The notes beneath the pieces are model-generated. The model was not told the DNA's origin and ran no database searches. It saw only the letters and a list, made by a program, of their open reading frames with translations. The translations under genes were made by a program, and so were the position numbers. Shown here one piece after another: positions 1 through 9,093 of a DNA stretch of 45,504 nucleotides. Origin of the DNA: an uncultured Porphyromonadaceae bacterium (GTDB taxonomy: Bacteria; Bacteroidota; Bacteroidia; Bacteroidales; Muribaculaceae); NCBI GenBank assembly GCA_947177405.1, contig CAMWUJ010000017.1:1-45504 (forward strand), given 5' to 3'. Position 1 is the stretch's first letter. Each line of letters starts with the position of its first letter.

Positions 1-283
1 TGATATAAGCCTTATCGGCGCTTTTGATTAGAAGGAAATCGCGGTAATGGCGCTCGCCATCGGAGAGAGGGGTGACATCCATCTTTCTCAATGAGTCATG
101 CAGAGCAGAGGCTTTCTCACGGGATATGTCGGTTTGTGACAGTTCACGGTTGATTCCCATGAGCTCCGGATTCTTCTTATATGATCGTCCACATCCTGCG
201 ACAAGAAGCAGAAGTAGGCACAACAGGGAGATGATCTGCAGCCGTTTGGTGGTATATATGTTGTGTATCGTGTTTCCTTTCAT
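1..283 (-). CDS. Lipoprotein, N-terminal part (cut by window edge)
   Basis: The frame is open from an ATG at 283 to the window edge, giving 94 codons with no stop. The N-terminus has basic residues, then a leucine-rich hydrophobic stretch ending in a lipobox (LVAGC, Cys31), so it should be a lipidated envelope protein. Residues 40-94 are helical and polar, with a segment (ASALHDSLRKM, then GERHYRDFLLIKSADKAYI) that resembles the start of the tetratricopeptide region in Bacteroidales TPR lipoproteins that end in a LuxR or kinase module. That assignment is from memory of the family. The C-terminus that would settle it is outside the window. A well-formed promoter lies just upstream. Confidence 0.7.
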   Translation of the reverse strand, partial: MKGNTIHNIYTTKRLQIISLLCLLLLLVAGCGRSYKKNPELMGINRELSQTDISREKASALHDSLRKMDVTPLSDGERHYRDFLLIKSADKAYI

Positions 284-321
284 GGCGGGAATAAATGATT
301 ATAGTAGTATATTTCCCTCCA

Positions 322-353
322 CAAAGGTAACGTAAATATTTTATTTCACCAAA
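322..353 (-). promoter_or_regulatory. Promoter for the edge lipoprotein gene
   Basis: Reading the minus strand, TTTG at 353-350 is followed after 20 bp by TACCTTTG at 329-322. This matches the Bacteroidota -33/-7 form (TTTG and TAnnTTTG). Transcription would start near 315, about 30 nt before the ATG at 283. It also suggests the lipoprotein gene is not simply read through from mutL. Confidence 0.6.
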
Positions 354-393
354 GCTTTTATCATTTTCATGACATAGCTCCGGGTGCCCCCCT

Positions 394-2307
394 CTACCGA
401 CCAAACATCTTATCTATCTTGTGATCTTCGAAAATGAAAAATACGGGATTGCCGTCGGGAGTGAGTCCGGGAGTGGGAAGGGCAAACAGTTCTCCGAGGA
501 GATGCTCCATTTCCAAGGTAGTAAGCCTTTGTCCCCTTCTTATGGCTGCCGAACGGGCCATAACGAGCGCCACACGTTCTATCACACTATTCAATTTCAC
601 GGATTCCTTGCCATAATTTGCAGTGTCGTCTCTGACCGAGTCCAGAATCCTAAGCACTATGTCGGCGGGATTCACATTCTTAAGCATTGATGGCACAGCA
701 GTGATGTTCCAGGAGTCTCCGCTTTCATATTCAAGTGAAAATCCCATCTTGTGAAGTTCCTCCTCCACTTCTCCCAATGCAGCCCTCTGGCTCTCATCCA
801 ATGTAACGGTTTCAGTGAACATCACCCCTTGAGACACCACGTTCATGCTTCTCACCCTCTTCAAGTAGTCCTCATATAAAACTCGGACATGGGCTCTATG
901 TTGGTCGATAAAAAGCAGCCCCTCTTTCCCGGGAGACACAATGTAGCGGTCGGCGTATTGGAGACAAAGAGGAGCAACCTCTTTTTTCAAATCTTCTTCA
1001 AGGGACAGTGCCGGAGCAGAATTTGTCAAGTCCCTATCCTCAGATACCGATTTCAGACGATTGACCAAAGAGGATTCTGAAGAGGGGAATTCGGTGCCGG
1101 GACGCCCACCGAAAAATCCGGAGTTTTCCTTATGGGTTTCGCGCTTGAAACTGTCGTATAAAGTTTCCCAATTTCTATCTACCCTCTCCGGACGATATGC
1201 CTCTGTCTTGAATGGATTGTAATCACTTCTCACATCCAGCTCCGGACGCACAGGCACCTCACCCTCCTTAAGCGGCACGACCGGAAGGGCATCCGTCTCG
1301 AAATCAATTGACGGTACAGCTGAAAATTTACCTAAAGCGGCCTTTATGGTGGCTGTGAGTATAGGCCATATCTGCTGTTCGTATTCAAATTTTATTTCAT
1401 TCTTGGTAGGGTGGATATTCACGTCGATGGTCTGAGGATCAACCGTAAACTTTATAAAATAACAGGGCTGGGTATCTGATGCAATCAGATTCTCAAAACA
1501 TGAAATGACCCCTTTATGGAAATATGGATGACGCATGTGGCGCCCGTTGACAAAAAAGAACTGCAACGGGTTTCTGCGCCTCGCAAACTCCGGACGTGAT
1601 ACAAATCCCTCGATCTTAACCAAAGAGGTATCGACATTGACGGGGAGCAATTGCATGTTGATGCTGTTTTTCCAGATGTCGGCAATCCTCTGCTTGAGGG
1701 TTCCCGCGCGAAGGTCGATCCGGCGTGTGCCGGTGTCAATGCTCAGACGAATCTTATTGTTGACCAAAGCGAGACGCTCAAATTCCCTCATTATATTGGA
1801 AAGTTCCACATTATCCGACTTGAGGAATTTCCTTCGTGCGGGCACATTGAAAAAAAGTCGTTTCACTGTGAAAACGGTGCCTTTCTCACACATCACCGGT
1901 TCCTGGGAGATCACCTTCGATCCTTCTATAATAAGCCTGGTCCCCATCGCGGCGTCCTCGGTGCGGGTCTTGATCTCCACTTCTGAGATGGCACAGATTG
2001 AAGGCAACGCCTCCCCTCTGAAACCCATAGTGGTGAGGGCGAACAGGTCGTCGGCCAGACGGATCTTGGAAGTGGCATGGCGCTCGAAAGCCATACGTGC
2101 ATCGGTGGGCGACATTCCGCTGCCATTATCCACTACCTGAATCATCGTCTTTCCGGCATCCTTTACGGTGATATGGATGTCGGTGGCACCGGCATCCACG
2201 GAATTCTCCACCAATTCCTTGATCACGGAGGCGGGGCGCTGAATCACCTCCCCGGCGGCTATCTGATTTGCCACCGAGTCAGGAAGCAATCTGATTACAT
2301 CACTCAT
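394..2307 (-). CDS. mutL: DNA mismatch repair protein MutL
   Basis: MutL couples mismatch recognition by MutS to strand removal. The N-terminal GHKL ATPase is complete: KELVEN (31-35) with DAGA after it, DNGSGM (60-65) and GFRGEAL (95-101). A variable linker runs from about 335 to 440 and the C-terminal dimerisation domain from about 445 to 637. The length of 637 aa is normal. In that last domain the residues that mark nicking MutLs are altered. The DQHA-x2-E-x4-E motif reads DQHRAHVRVLYE (468-479), with V for the first Glu. The usual ACxxAIRAG reads SAAIRRG (586-592), and the CPHGRP motif reads TPDGNP (616-621). It starts 36 bp after the OstA-like gene and is probably the last gene of that operon. 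Confidence 0.97.
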   Translation of the reverse strand: MSDVIRLLPDSVANQIAAGEVIQRPASVIKELVENSVDAGATDIHITVKDAGKTMIQVVDNGSGMSPTDARMAFERHATSKIRLADDLFALTTMGFRGEALPSICAISEVEIKTRTEDAAMGTRLIIEGSKVISQEPVMCEKGTVFTVKRLFFNVPARRKFLKSDNVELSNIMREFERLALVNNKIRLSIDTGTRRIDLRAGTLKQRIADIWKNSINMQLLPVNVDTSLVKIEGFVSRPEFARRRNPLQFFFVNGRHMRHPYFHKGVISCFENLIASDTQPCYFIKFTVDPQTIDVNIHPTKNEIKFEYEQQIWPILTATIKAALGKFSAVPSIDFETDALPVVPLKEGEVPVRPELDVRSDYNPFKTEAYRPERVDRNWETLYDSFKRETHKENSGFFGGRPGTEFPSSESSLVNRLKSVSEDRDLTNSAPALSLEEDLKKEVAPLCLQYADRYIVSPGKEGLLFIDQHRAHVRVLYEDYLKRVRSMNVVSQGVMFTETVTLDESQRAALGEVEEELHKMGFSLEYESGDSWNITAVPSMLKNVNPADIVLRILDSVRDDTANYGKESVKLNSVIERVALVMARSAAIRRGQRLTTLEMEHLLGELFALPTPGLTPDGNPVFFIFEDHKIDKMFGR

Positions 2308-2343
2308 CTCAAATCTAATCTATCCTATTTCTTATCTATCCTG

Positions 2344-4542
2344 TTAAGGCATATTGAAATATTCCTCCAATTCATCAGGGACATCACCTAATTCGTCCTC
2401 CCATGTGACGCGTTCGCCATACCATCTGCGTCGTGGCCGAAGCATTTCCAGCCATTTGAATCCCTGCAGGTATTTCTGATCATTTTTAGTGACGAGGAAT
2501 ATCGGTGTCACCGTGCCATCCACCTCGGGCCACATCTTCAGCTTCTTCATGTCGTTGCCATCCATATCTACCGTGAGATAACTGCTCTCGGCATGGACAA
2601 TCTTATTATATGTGGAGTCGTTTTCCATAGGGAGGAAAATGGCCTCCACATTGCCATTCACTATAAGATGATCGAGCTGGCTGTCTCTTAACAACGCCTT
2701 GATTTCCGAACCGGCAAGCTGATTATAGAAATCATCTTCGATATGCTCTATCACCATTCCTCCAACAGGGAGATGGGCCCAGTCGGCAACTGAATCAATA
2801 AGGTGTACTTTGATGGTATCACCGAATATCTGGCGCTCCTCGCTCCATACCACAGGTTTGCGTTGAAGATATAACATCGAATCGTATTGATGATAGAGAA
2901 TTGTATCGGCAATTCCCTGCAGGTCGCTCTTGAAGAAGCGAGCCTTACCTATAGCCTTCGCAGCATGGAAATTCTTGTCGATCATGAATATGGAATCCCT
3001 GCCCCATTGGTCGATTCTTGACTTTATTTTCTCAAGAGAATCTCCAATGACGGTCTCCTCCTCTTCAAGGAGCACTTCATTATCAACGTGGTTCTCTTCA
3101 ATATCCTCCGTCTCAATATCCCATTCGGTCTCTAAACCGGGTGTAATTTCCTGATTACCGAATGCATTAGAATCCGGAATTTCTTCAAAAGAAGAAGAGT
3201 TCTTCTGCAATGTATCAGGTTTCAGGTCATACTTTCCTGTCGGCTGTGGCCCGGGAAGAGGGAGCCCGTTAAAACCGAAGATCAGAGGGGTTTCTCCCGG
3301 CTTTCTCACATAAGAGGGAAGCAAAGGGATGGTAATCTCTATATCTTTAGCCATATCCCAGATGCTTGTGTAGGAGGCAAGACGCTGACGTGTCTCGGGA
3401 GTCCATTGATGAGCCAGGCTATCGGGCCAGACTTTCTCCGTGCGCTGGAAAGTCAGGATGGTATCTGCACGCAGAAACAATGTGTCGGGACGCGAATATT
3501 CAATCAGAAGCGGATAATCGGTGGCCATTGCTTCCTGAAGGAGATCGTTATATCTTCCATATCCGCCCACGAGCATCATTTTTCGGGCAGTATCCGTAAG
3601 CACCATAGGCCGAGGATTCATGTTGGGATCCTTATACATGTAGGCTTCGCTTAGATGCTTAAGTTTGTCATAGATGAGGTTATCCCCTTCAAGAGTTATC
3701 ACATTGCCGGCAGAATCCCGATGAAGGATTGTGGATCGCGCGGTGAGCGTTGCATTATCGGTGCGAGTGTTATACCATCCCCGGGAGGTTATAATAGTAT
3801 CATTCTTACCCTCAATTAGAGTCTCGGTATTAATCTCGGCTACAGCCGTATTGGTATTATAGCGCAATTCCTCTGTATAAAGCTTGTATCCGTCTTTTCT
3901 ATTCACAAGCACCACATCACCGCGAAAATCAGCTATCTTGGTGGAAGGGGAATACTGACCATAGTGTGAAGTGAGGGTATTCACACCATCCACTAATTTT
4001 CCACCTACATTATACCATCCCAAATCCTGGACCACATCATAGTCAAGGCTGTCGGTGGTAAGGGTAACCGAACGGTTTTTCATCACGACTTCTCTCTGCG
4101 AAGGTCCGTTCACAAGCACGGCGTGACGTGTGCTTCCATCATAAATAAGATGGTCGGCATAGACAAAGAGGGTGTCTCCCTGTTTCATGACCACATGTCC
4201 GAAAGCATCCATCGAATTGCGGGTGGGCCAGTAATAAGCCGAATCGCAATACATAAAGATACCTCCCTGGCGAAAGCGCACGTCTCCCTTCACAATCTGC
4301 TTCTCCTCGAAATCCTGAGGAGGGCGGTAAAGGGAATCGGCATGTTCGAGAAATACTTTATCTTCCTGATAACGGTTTTCGGTCGGTATGGTAGGCTTGA
4401 TTGGCTTGGTGGGCTCGGGACGAGTGAAAGTCTCCTTCTTCGGCTCCTTTGCCTTCTGCTGGGCACTGACAATTGAATACATTCCCGACAATAGAATAAT
4501 TGTCAGGAATGTAATTATTATCTGTGGTGTTTTTTTCAGCAT
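2344..4542 (-). CDS. OstA/LptA-like outer-membrane biogenesis protein
   Basis: A 732-aa exported protein with a signal peptide (residues 1-28, cleavage near VSAQQ). From about 60 to 370 it has the repetitive beta strands of the OstA-like N domain, with motifs such as VKGDVRFRQGGIFMYCDSAYYW and DSLDYDVVQDLGWYNVGGKLVDG. LptA/OstA-type domains form a beta-jellyroll that carries lipopolysaccharide across the periplasm, so an LPS-transport or outer-membrane assembly role is inferred. The middle, about 435-520, is acidic and probably flexible. The C-terminal part returns to OstA-like strands and ends in a basic, aromatic tail. It sits 36 bp downstream of the SurA-like gene and 36 bp upstream of mutL. 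Confidence 0.85.
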   Translation of the reverse strand: MLKKTPQIIITFLTIILLSGMYSIVSAQQKAKEPKKETFTRPEPTKPIKPTIPTENRYQEDKVFLEHADSLYRPPQDFEEKQIVKGDVRFRQGGIFMYCDSAYYWPTRNSMDAFGHVVMKQGDTLFVYADHLIYDGSTRHAVLVNGPSQREVVMKNRSVTLTTDSLDYDVVQDLGWYNVGGKLVDGVNTLTSHYGQYSPSTKIADFRGDVVLVNRKDGYKLYTEELRYNTNTAVAEINTETLIEGKNDTIITSRGWYNTRTDNATLTARSTILHRDSAGNVITLEGDNLIYDKLKHLSEAYMYKDPNMNPRPMVLTDTARKMMLVGGYGRYNDLLQEAMATDYPLLIEYSRPDTLFLRADTILTFQRTEKVWPDSLAHQWTPETRQRLASYTSIWDMAKDIEITIPLLPSYVRKPGETPLIFGFNGLPLPGPQPTGKYDLKPDTLQKNSSSFEEIPDSNAFGNQEITPGLETEWDIETEDIEENHVDNEVLLEEEETVIGDSLEKIKSRIDQWGRDSIFMIDKNFHAAKAIGKARFFKSDLQGIADTILYHQYDSMLYLQRKPVVWSEERQIFGDTIKVHLIDSVADWAHLPVGGMVIEHIEDDFYNQLAGSEIKALLRDSQLDHLIVNGNVEAIFLPMENDSTYNKIVHAESSYLTVDMDGNDMKKLKMWPEVDGTVTPIFLVTKNDQKYLQGFKWLEMLRPRRRWYGERVTWEDELGDVPDELEEYFNMP

Positions 4543-4578
4543 AAATCAAAAGATACGTTACGTGCTTTTGTAAAAGGA

Positions 4579-5934
4579 TTATTTTTTCCACCCGTCATAA
4601 TTGAATTCGCAGGCATCCCACCCCTCTCCTATCTTGATATAAGTGGTCTTAATCTTATTTTCCACCCAGTCTTTAAGAATCTGCTGTTTCTTCTGAGCCT
4701 CATACATCTGCTTGAGCATATTGAAATCTTCAGCAAGGGTGGCCTTATGGCCGGGCACACGCGAAGTGAGCTTTACAAGAGCCACAACATCCTTATTCTT
4801 GGCCGCATCCTTCATTATGAACGCATCGGAGAGCTCGCCGGGTTGCATAGTTTCTATTCGTGTAGCTATTTCGGGAGGAAGCTGCGACATCTCGAAACGC
4901 GAACTACCGGTCTGGGGATTCACCATCAATCCGTTATTATTCTTGGTATCCTTATCCTGAGATACAAATAAGGCTGCTTCTTCGAATGAATATTTGTCGG
5001 CAAGGATTTCCTTGCGCAATGAATCAAGCTTGACGCGGGAATTCTCAAGATCTTTCTGACTCACTTTGGGTGTGAGCAAAATATGACGGAAATTGGCCTG
5101 ATCTCCTCTTTTCTCTATAAGCTGAATGATATGGTATCCATACTCGGTCTCCACAATACGCGACACTTTGTTGGGATCGTTAAGATTAAAGGCCACGTTA
5201 GCAAACTCGGGCACATATCTTGATCGTCCCGCAAATCCAAGCTCGCCGCCCTGCATTGCGGATCCATCCTCTGAATACATGATAGCGAGTGTAGAGAAAT
5301 TCGCCTCCCCTTTATTCACTCGGTCGGCATAATCCCTGAGCCTGGCCTTCACATCCTCTATCTCCTGCTGAGGAATCACGGGATTGATCTTAATAATCTG
5401 AGCCTCCACCTGCAAGGGCACGAAAGGGATGGAATCCGCCGGAAGGGATGCATAGAATTTCTTCACATCATTGGGGGTGGCCTTCACATTTTTTGTGAGT
5501 TGGTTCTGCACCATGTTGATCACATACTGATTGCGTATCATATCCACCATCTGCTCTTTCAGGGCATTGTAAGGCTTATTGAAATATTGCTCCACACGCT
5601 CTTTGGAACCGAGGTTATTTACAAACATCTGCATTCGAGCCTCAGCCTCGCTCTGCACCTGTCCTTCATTAGCCTGCACGGTATCAAGCTTAGCCTGATG
5701 CAGATACAGCTTCTCCACTGCAATCTGCTCGGGAATGACGCAATAAGGATCTCCACCGATAGTGATTCCTTCCTGTCGCATCTGGGCGTATTGCTCCTCT
5801 ATCTCGGAACGGAAGATGGGTTCGTCGCCCACAATCCAGGCCACCTCATCCACCACATTCTTCTTGATCGGCGCCGCCAGCATGCACAGGGTGGCAAAAG
5901 CGGCGGGGAACATCCATATTTTTCTTAAATTCAC
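4579..5934 (-). CDS. surA: SurA-like periplasmic peptidyl-prolyl isomerase/chaperone
   Basis: 451 aa. The start is a GTG at 5934, which gives a basic n-region (NLRKIW) before the hydrophobic signal core. An ATG seven codons later is possible but loses that region. Residues 28-165 form a SurA-N-like helical chaperone domain. A first parvulin (PpiC) domain spans about 175-275 (SEDGSAMQGGELGFAGR, then EYGYHIIQLIEKR) and a second, weaker one about 280-385. SurA helps outer-membrane proteins reach the BAM complex, and the layout here is the same. The next gene is OstA-like, which fits an envelope-assembly operon. Confidence 0.9.
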   Translation of the reverse strand: MNLRKIWMFPAAFATLCMLAAPIKKNVVDEVAWIVGDEPIFRSEIEEQYAQMRQEGITIGGDPYCVIPEQIAVEKLYLHQAKLDTVQANEGQVQSEAEARMQMFVNNLGSKERVEQYFNKPYNALKEQMVDMIRNQYVINMVQNQLTKNVKATPNDVKKFYASLPADSIPFVPLQVEAQIIKINPVIPQQEIEDVKARLRDYADRVNKGEANFSTLAIMYSEDGSAMQGGELGFAGRSRYVPEFANVAFNLNDPNKVSRIVETEYGYHIIQLIEKRGDQANFRHILLTPKVSQKDLENSRVKLDSLRKEILADKYSFEEAALFVSQDKDTKNNNGLMVNPQTGSSRFEMSQLPPEIATRIETMQPGELSDAFIMKDAAKNKDVVALVKLTSRVPGHKATLAEDFNMLKQMYEAQKKQQILKDWVENKIKTTYIKIGEGWDACEFNYDGWKK

Positions 5935-5991
5935 TTTTATCTCAATTTAATAATTTGCAGTTTTATTCTTAATCGCAGAAGGCCGTATGGC

Positions 5992-6867
5992 TCATCTGAT
6001 ACTTTCCATCGGGTCGTAGGATCCTTTTTTCAGTTTCCCTTCCTTGATGGCGTTTCTATATATCGATCTTTTAAGATTTTTCCGATATTCTCCTTTCCTG
6101 CGATCAGCAAGAATATCAGCCACATAAGCGAAAGCATATTCCTGCGGCATCTTGCTTCCAGAGGGCACAAAGTCGAGAATGTGAAGGAAATAGCTGTAAC
6201 CTCCATGGGAAGTCTCAAATATCTTGTTTTCCTTCACGAATAGATCTGCATCCTCCACCTTATAAGGAATCTGGCCGGCAATGTCGCTCCATTCCACCCA
6301 CCGGTCGGCAAAATATTCATATCCTGTAGCATCATGGATCCCTTTCTTTTCCAGACGGTCGATATCTTCCTCAGCGGCTGATGTGATCCATTTCCGGATA
6401 TTGGAAATCTCCTTGTCGGTGGATGGTATCCGAAGATATATCCCCTTGACCAATGGCTGTTCGAGAAGCATACTGTCGCCATATTGTGTGTAATAGGCAG
6501 CTACCTCTTTCTTGTCGATTTCTGCAGGAGCATTGTCACCCATCTTCCTGAGATATTCATCCACAATCAGACGGTTACGGTAATTCTCGGTGAGTCGGTT
6601 GATTCTCTCCATATCCACCACATTCTCCCTGGCCACATTTTCAAGAACTCGGGTCTCAATCCAGCTGTCCACAATCTCGTGAAACATCGCCAGGCTGTCG
6701 TCGGCTGAGATACCTCCGGGGATTTTTCTCTCCACCTCATCTTGAAAGAGCACTGAATCTCCTACGCTTACCAGAATATCTCTCTCGCTCCTGTTCTCTT
6801 CCGTAGAGCGGGAGCATCCCAAGACCGTCAACATCATCGGCACAATCAGGAGCGACAGATTCTTCAT
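5992..6867 (-). CDS. SurA-N-like lipoprotein without a clear parvulin domain
   Basis: 291 aa with a lipoprotein signal (lipobox TVLGC, Cys18). Residues 30-125 resemble the helical N-terminal chaperone region of SurA (VGDSVLFQDEVERKIP, then a helix with SWIETRVLENVARENV). The rest is helical and charged. I do not see the HxL...GGxLG and GYHII motifs of an active parvulin, so it is probably a chaperone rather than an isomerase. It opens the surA-ostA-mutL unit: a promoter-like site lies 45 bp upstream and a terminator separates it from the 644-aa parvulin gene. Database entries may call it a peptidyl-prolyl isomerase on neighbourhood alone. Confidence 0.75.
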   Translation of the reverse strand: MKNLSLLIVPMMLTVLGCSRSTEENRSERDILVSVGDSVLFQDEVERKIPGGISADDSLAMFHEIVDSWIETRVLENVARENVVDMERINRLTENYRNRLIVDEYLRKMGDNAPAEIDKKEVAAYYTQYGDSMLLEQPLVKGIYLRIPSTDKEISNIRKWITSAAEEDIDRLEKKGIHDATGYEYFADRWVEWSDIAGQIPYKVEDADLFVKENKIFETSHGGYSYFLHILDFVPSGSKMPQEYAFAYVADILADRRKGEYRKNLKRSIYRNAIKEGKLKKGSYDPMESIR

Positions 6868-6912
6868 TTCATCAATTTTAGATATTCCTTAAGGTTCTTT
6901 CAATCTAAACTG

Positions 6913-6942
6913 CAAATTTAATGATTTTTCCGATAATATAAA
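6913..6942 (-). promoter_or_regulatory. Promoter of the surA-ostA-mutL unit
   Basis: On the minus strand TAAATTTG (6920-6913) matches the TAnnTTTG -7 box. About 19 bp upstream is TTTA (6942-6939), close to the TTTG -33 box. It lies just after the terminator of the upstream gene and would start RNA near 6906, about 40 nt before the ATG at 6867. Confidence 0.45.
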
Positions 6943-6960
6943 AGCAGTGACAGAAAGTAA

Positions 6961-7007
6961 TAAAAAAATTGAAGCTGCAACGTAAATAAAAATTACATCA
7001 CAGCTTC
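6961..7007 (-). terminator. Intrinsic terminator after the 644-aa parvulin gene
   Basis: On the minus strand a 15-bp stem (7007-6993 with 6985-6971, three G-U pairs) closes a 7-nt loop. It is followed directly by AATTTTTTTA. This is a classic terminator and splits the parvulin cluster into two transcription units. Confidence 0.8.
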
Positions 7008-7033
7008 ATTTTCAATATCATGAATTTCTATCT

Positions 7034-8968
7034 CTAATTTTTTGCTTTTAAAGGCTTCACACTCTTCAGCACCTTCTCATTGACCACTACCGGATATTTA
7101 TTAAGAAGGTCGGCCTCCCATTGCTTCTGGAGCACATTCTGATAGTCGCTTGTCACCACTCCTTTCACATCGTTGAGCTCTTCAGGATCGTTTATAACTC
7201 GGGGATCAAGCATGAAATATACCTTGAATTTTCCCGGTGTCTGCACCTCCGGGCCTCCGAACAGCACATTATCTACCATTGTATTACTTCCCTTGGGTTC
7301 GAGAACCTTTGTAATCGATACATCTTTGGGGAATTCCTTGCGTACTGTCTGGATAAGGCTATCTCTGCCAATCTGACCGGCACGAAGCATTACTGCATCA
7401 GCTATAGAATCGGAAACGGCCTGAACAAGATATCCTTTCGCACGGGGTTCTGTCCAATGATATTTCTCTCTGTTTGCCTCAAAATATTTTCTGAGACCAT
7501 CCTCATCTTTTGCTGCCTTATCCCATACCTCGCGGAGACTTAACTCATAAAGGAGCGATCCATCCACATATTCACGATAAAGATTAGCATAATCGGGATG
7601 GGTCTTGAGAAGATTTTCCTCCTCGGCTTCCTGGAGAAGAGAATTATAGAAAATGGCTGCACCTTCCTCCACAAGATCTGCAGAAGTGACGGGATCGGTA
7701 TTAATACGGTTGCCTAAGAATGTGATAAATTCCTTCACAGGATGTTTCTGAGATCCAATCTGACAGAAAATCACCGCCGGAGCACTATTCCATTTGGCAT
7801 AGAAAGCCGAATCAAGACCGGTCACCGCAACATCAGCCTTCATGGCTGAAAGTGTTTCCTTGTACAGTTTCCCTTTATTCTTTTTCTCAAGTTTTACGGT
7901 CTGATCGTCGCGTATCATCTTGGACCGGGGATCCATGGAAGAATTTACCATACTCATGAAACGCGGCTTGATTTCCTCTCTTGACGGGCCGCCCTGATGA
8001 TCATGCCTATAGATGATATGATAACCGAAACGGGTTTTGAAAGGCTCACTTATTTCTCCGTCGGGGAGTGCGAAAGCCACGGAGTCAAACTCCTGAACCA
8101 TCACACCGCGACCGAACCAGTCGAGTTTGCCACCCTTGACAGCCGATCCCTTATCATCGGAGAATCTGCGGGCAATATCCTCAAATTTAGAAGGATCAGC
8201 CTTTACTATCCTATAAAGAGAGTCGGATAGAGTATAAGCCTTGCTCAAAGATGCGGAATCAGGCTGAGCCATGATAAGAATGTGGGATGCAAGCACACGT
8301 CCGCTTGCCGGACGATGCTTACCGCCTTTCAGTATATGATAACCAACAGGCGACTCAACAACATCGGAAATCTCACCCTCCTTGAGTTTATATGCAACAG
8401 TCTCGAAAGCATAAGGGTATTTCATGGCAGGAATATATCCCATGTATCCCTCTTTTGAATTGCTGCTCATATCTTCGGAATGAAGCTTCGCGAGCTCCTC
8501 GAAATTTCCTCCCGCCTTCAACACTTTAAGCACACTGTCGGCGCGATGGCGAGCCTGGATGGCTTTCTTCGGGTCACGCCCCTTGAAAAACATTATATGC
8601 TTGGTCTCGACCTCTTCTTTGGATCGATCCATTGTTTCGTCAAGAAGCTTATTGATGAAAGTTGTGTCGCTCATATATGGAGCCGCCAATTCGTGACGAT
8701 ACTGCGCCATCTCGGAGCGGAACGAACTGAGTGTGTCAAGACCGGCAGCCTTAGCTTCAGCCACCTTGAGCTTATAAAGCTTGAAGAGCTCCGCATATTC
8801 CTCAATCGACTGAGGGGTCATCTGTTGCTGAGCATTCTTATGATACAGGTATTCAAATTCCGACTTCGGAATATCAACGCCATTCACTTTCATTATTACG
8901 GCATCCTTGGCCGCAAGCGCAAGCGCAAAAGCCGACAAACCGATTCCGGCAAGCAATTTTGTCTTCAT
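7034..8968 (-). CDS. Periplasmic double-parvulin peptidyl-prolyl isomerase
   Basis: 644 aa with a signal peptide (residues 1-20, ALALAA). A SurA/PpiD-like helical region covers about 25-118. Two good parvulin domains follow. The first is at about 120-218 (KHIMFFKG, then [29 protein letters not shown]). The second is at about 226-330 (SHILIMAQ, then [37 protein letters not shown]). A long C-terminal region of about 310 aa is helical and may be substrate-binding. The protein should fold outer-membrane or secreted proteins in the periplasm. It follows recQ by 125 bp and is closed by a strong terminator at 6961-7007. I saw no promoter in the 125-bp gap, so it may be co-transcribed with recQ. Confidence 0.88.
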   Translation of the reverse strand: MKTKLLAGIGLSAFALALAAKDAVIMKVNGVDIPKSEFEYLYHKNAQQQMTPQSIEEYAELFKLYKLKVAEAKAAGLDTLSSFRSEMAQYRHELAAPYMSDTTFINKLLDETMDRSKEEVETKHIMFFKGRDPKKAIQARHRADSVLKVLKAGGNFEELAKLHSEDMSSNSKEGYMGYIPAMKYPYAFETVAYKLKEGEISDVVESPVGYHILKGGKHRPASGRVLASHILIMAQPDSASLSKAYTLSDSLYRIVKADPSKFEDIARRFSDDKGSAVKGGKLDWFGRGVMVQEFDSVAFALPDGEISEPFKTRFGYHIIYRHDHQGGPSREEIKPRFMSMVNSSMDPRSKMIRDDQTVKLEKKNKGKLYKETLSAMKADVAVTGLDSAFYAKWNSAPAVIFCQIGSQKHPVKEFITFLGNRINTDPVTSADLVEEGAAIFYNSLLQEAEEENLLKTHPDYANLYREYVDGSLLYELSLREVWDKAAKDEDGLRKYFEANREKYHWTEPRAKGYLVQAVSDSIADAVMLRAGQIGRDSLIQTVRKEFPKDVSITKVLEPKGSNTMVDNVLFGGPEVQTPGKFKVYFMLDPRVINDPEELNDVKGVVTSDYQNVLQKQWEADLLNKYPVVVNEKVLKSVKPLKAKN

Positions 8969-9093
8969 ATTATTGAAGGAATTATAACTTTTTACGATTG
9001 TTCATAAAAGGAATCCCGATATCCAATATCGAGAAATCCCCATACTGACTATTAAACGAAAGGATTCACGTTATATTGTCATAAGCGCAACAA

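Noticed and set aside
177-404. 75-codon minus-strand frame near the left edge
   Set aside because: It is in another frame from the lipoprotein gene, has no family resemblance, and crosses the promoter region.
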